From positions 1-7,098 of the forward strand of contig CAJMOJ010000082.1 of assembly GCA_905215035.1 (NCBI GenBank): a stretch of DNA of 7,098 nucleotides, written 5' to 3'. The stretch is from an uncultured bacterium (lineage in GTDB: Bacteria; Actinomycetota; Coriobacteriia; Coriobacteriales; Eggerthellaceae). A program made the translations under genes and the position numbers. Below are positions 5,983 through 7,098 of this stretch, piece by piece (the stretch's first letter is position 1; the number at the start of each line of letters is the position of its first letter). The notes beneath the pieces were generated by a model. The model was given only the letters and a program-made list of their open reading frames with translations. It was not told the DNA's origin and made no database searches.

Positions 5983-7062
5983 ATGAATATACCCGTAGAA
6001 AACATTAAGGAGCTCGTGACGGCTGCACTTGATATTGAGCATGCCCGTGAGACAGTGGTTTCCGTTAATATCCTGATTGATGAGAGTGTGGATCCTGAGT
6101 TCCAGGTTTTTGTTCGTTCTGGTTTTAATTCTACTTCCGCAAATTCGCGGGTTTTAGTGAGTTATTTCCCCACGCAGACTCCCGATACTTCAGTCGAGAC
6201 TGATGTGGCGGTTATTGTTGCGGGAACCAATCCAGAAGTAGGCTCTCTCGTTGCGAATTTTGATGAGCATGAGGTGCCCTGCATGGTTGTGTGTGAAGAT
6301 GCTCAGGCGGTAGCTGCGATTGCCAAAGAGCAAAACACACCCATTCCTGACTCGGCGATTGTGTCTTTTGCAGATCCTGATCGCTCTGAGGCGGCACACG
6401 ATAAGCTCTCAGATTTGATTGGCTCTTGGATTGTAGATAACACGCCTGAGGAGAAAAAACTCGCTTTCTCCATTGCCTATCCTTTTGTACGTCGTCCGCT
6501 TGCGTATGATGCCATCAATAAAACCTCCATTCAAAATGCAGGCTTTGGCGTTTTGATTTTCATTCCTGGCGCAGATATGCCGGTTATGACCATTAATCAA
6601 GCAAAGATGGTCTTGCAGATTGCAGCAGCTTATGGTGAGCCTTTAGATGTTGATCGTATTAAAGAGCTTGCCGCCATGCTCGCTGGTGCTTTCTTCTTCC
6701 GTGGTATTTCTCGTTCTTTAGTTGGTCTTGTTCCTGCTCTCGGTTGGGCTATCAAAGGTGGTATGGGCTATTTAGGCACCCAGGCGATAGGTCACGCAGC
6801 GCTTGAGTACTTTGAAAACGGTGGCAATGCGGCAGGAGTTGCGGCTATTGTAGGGGATGCACGCGATGGGTTGATGAAGGTTGTTGCTTTGATTCGTTCT
6901 CGTCCAACTGCTGAAGCTGCTCTTGCTGAGGCAGGTCCGCAAGCACGCAAATTTGCTTTGAAGGCTCTTGATAAGGTTGCTCCGGTGGTTCAGAGTGCAG
7001 CAAAGAAGACCGTTGCTAATGAATGGAGTGTCGTTTCAAGCCGTTTAGGGAGAATAAAATAA
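5983..7062 (+). CDS. DUF697 (YcjF-like) protein with a degenerate GTPase-like N-terminal half
   Basis: The function is unknown. The 359 residues divide into two parts. Residues about 160-285 resemble DUF697, the C-terminal domain found behind Era-like GTPase domains and in YcjF-type proteins: YPFVRRPLAYDAI (166-178), IPGADMPVMTINQAKMV (194-210), AAAYGEPLDVDRIKEL (214-229), then two hydrophobic segments at about 229-240 and 243-274 that could be membrane helices or a buried hairpin. Residues about 55-150 have the alternating strand and helix look of a G domain (strands near 56-62, 74-81, 99-104 and 124-130), but contain no P-loop GxxxxGKS/T and no NKxD. It therefore probably binds no GTP, or at least not in the usual way (inference). 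The C-terminal 75 residues are Ala/Lys-rich and helical. It closes the operon 15 bases after rodA, which suggests a role linked to cell-wall elongation or the membrane; this is guilt by association only. Confidence 0.8.
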   Translation: MNIPVENIKELVTAALDIEHARETVVSVNILIDESVDPEFQVFVRSGFNSTSANSRVLVSYFPTQTPDTSVETDVAVIVAGTNPEVGSLVANFDEHEVPCMVVCEDAQAVAAIAKEQNTPIPDSAIVSFADPDRSEAAHDKLSDLIGSWIVDNTPEEKKLAFSIAYPFVRRPLAYDAINKTSIQNAGFGVLIFIPGADMPVMTINQAKMVLQIAAAYGEPLDVDRIKELAAMLAGAFFFRGISRSLVGLVPALGWAIKGGMGYLGTQAIGHAALEYFENGGNAAGVAAIVGDARDGLMKVVALIRSRPTAEAALAEAGPQARKFALKALDKVAPVVQSAAKKTVANEWSVVSSRLGRIK

Positions 7063-7070
7063 ATAATTTA

Positions 7071-7098
7071 AATTCCCCCTTGTCATAAAGGGATTCTT
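7071..7098 (+). terminator. Possible rho-independent terminator, cut by the window edge
   Basis: Nine bases after the DUF697 stop, CCCTT (7077-7081) can pair with AAGGG (7088-7092) around a six-base loop. The stem may extend outward with AA/TT and T-A pairs past bulged bases (71-74 with 93-95). The sequence following it is CTT, and the window stops before any T-tract can be judged. The position at the end of the operon fits a terminator, but the stem is short and imperfect, so this is tentative. Confidence 0.4.

Noticed and set aside
6190..6399. Minus-strand frames opposite the DUF697 gene
   Set aside because: Two overlapping antisense frames with no features; shadows of the plus-strand gene.
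1..7098. A defence system, mobile island or wholly new operon
   Set aside because: Five of six genes are clear elongasome components in the standard order, with no integrase, transposase, nuclease or toxin motif, no tRNA and no repeat array. Only the DUF697 gene is functionally open.

Overview
The window holds one complete, tightly packed, all plus-strand operon of the bacterial cell-elongation machinery (elongasome or Rod complex). The order is mreB, mreC, mreD, a class B PBP2 transpeptidase gene (mrdA/pbpA type), rodA and a final gene of the DUF697 (YcjF-like) family. Every gene is intact, gaps between genes are only 9 to 24 bases, and no internal promoter or terminator is apparent, so co-transcription is likely. 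A possible rho-independent terminator begins right after the last gene and runs into the window edge. No stretch longer than about 40 bases is gene-free. I see no RNA gene, mobile element, CRISPR array, phage gene or long repeat.

The organism is probably a Gram-positive of moderate GC. My best guess is a coriobacterium (Coriobacteriia, Atopobium/Lancefieldella/Olsenella relatives). The guess rests on the gene order with a DUF697 gene at the end, the flavour of the MreB, RodA and PBP2 sequences, the Gln/Ser/Gly-rich tail on MreC and the extra membrane helix on PBP2. It is an inference from memory of the families, not from a search.

How the genes work together: MreB is the cytoplasmic actin-like filament that orients synthesis. 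MreC and MreD are the membrane and extracellular scaffold that couples it to the enzymes. RodA polymerises glycan strands from lipid II and PBP2 cross-links them. The sixth protein is not a known core component. Its C-terminal half looks like DUF697, and its N-terminal half looks like a GTPase-type fold without nucleotide-binding motifs.

The window is mostly a conventional elongasome locus, and I do not see a wholly new system. The points most worth a second look are the DUF697 protein with its apparently degenerate G domain, the extra N-terminal transmembrane helix of PBP2, a putative Cys3His metal site in PBP2, the unusual N-terminus and start region of mreB, and substitutions in otherwise conserved motifs of PBP2, RodA and MreB.
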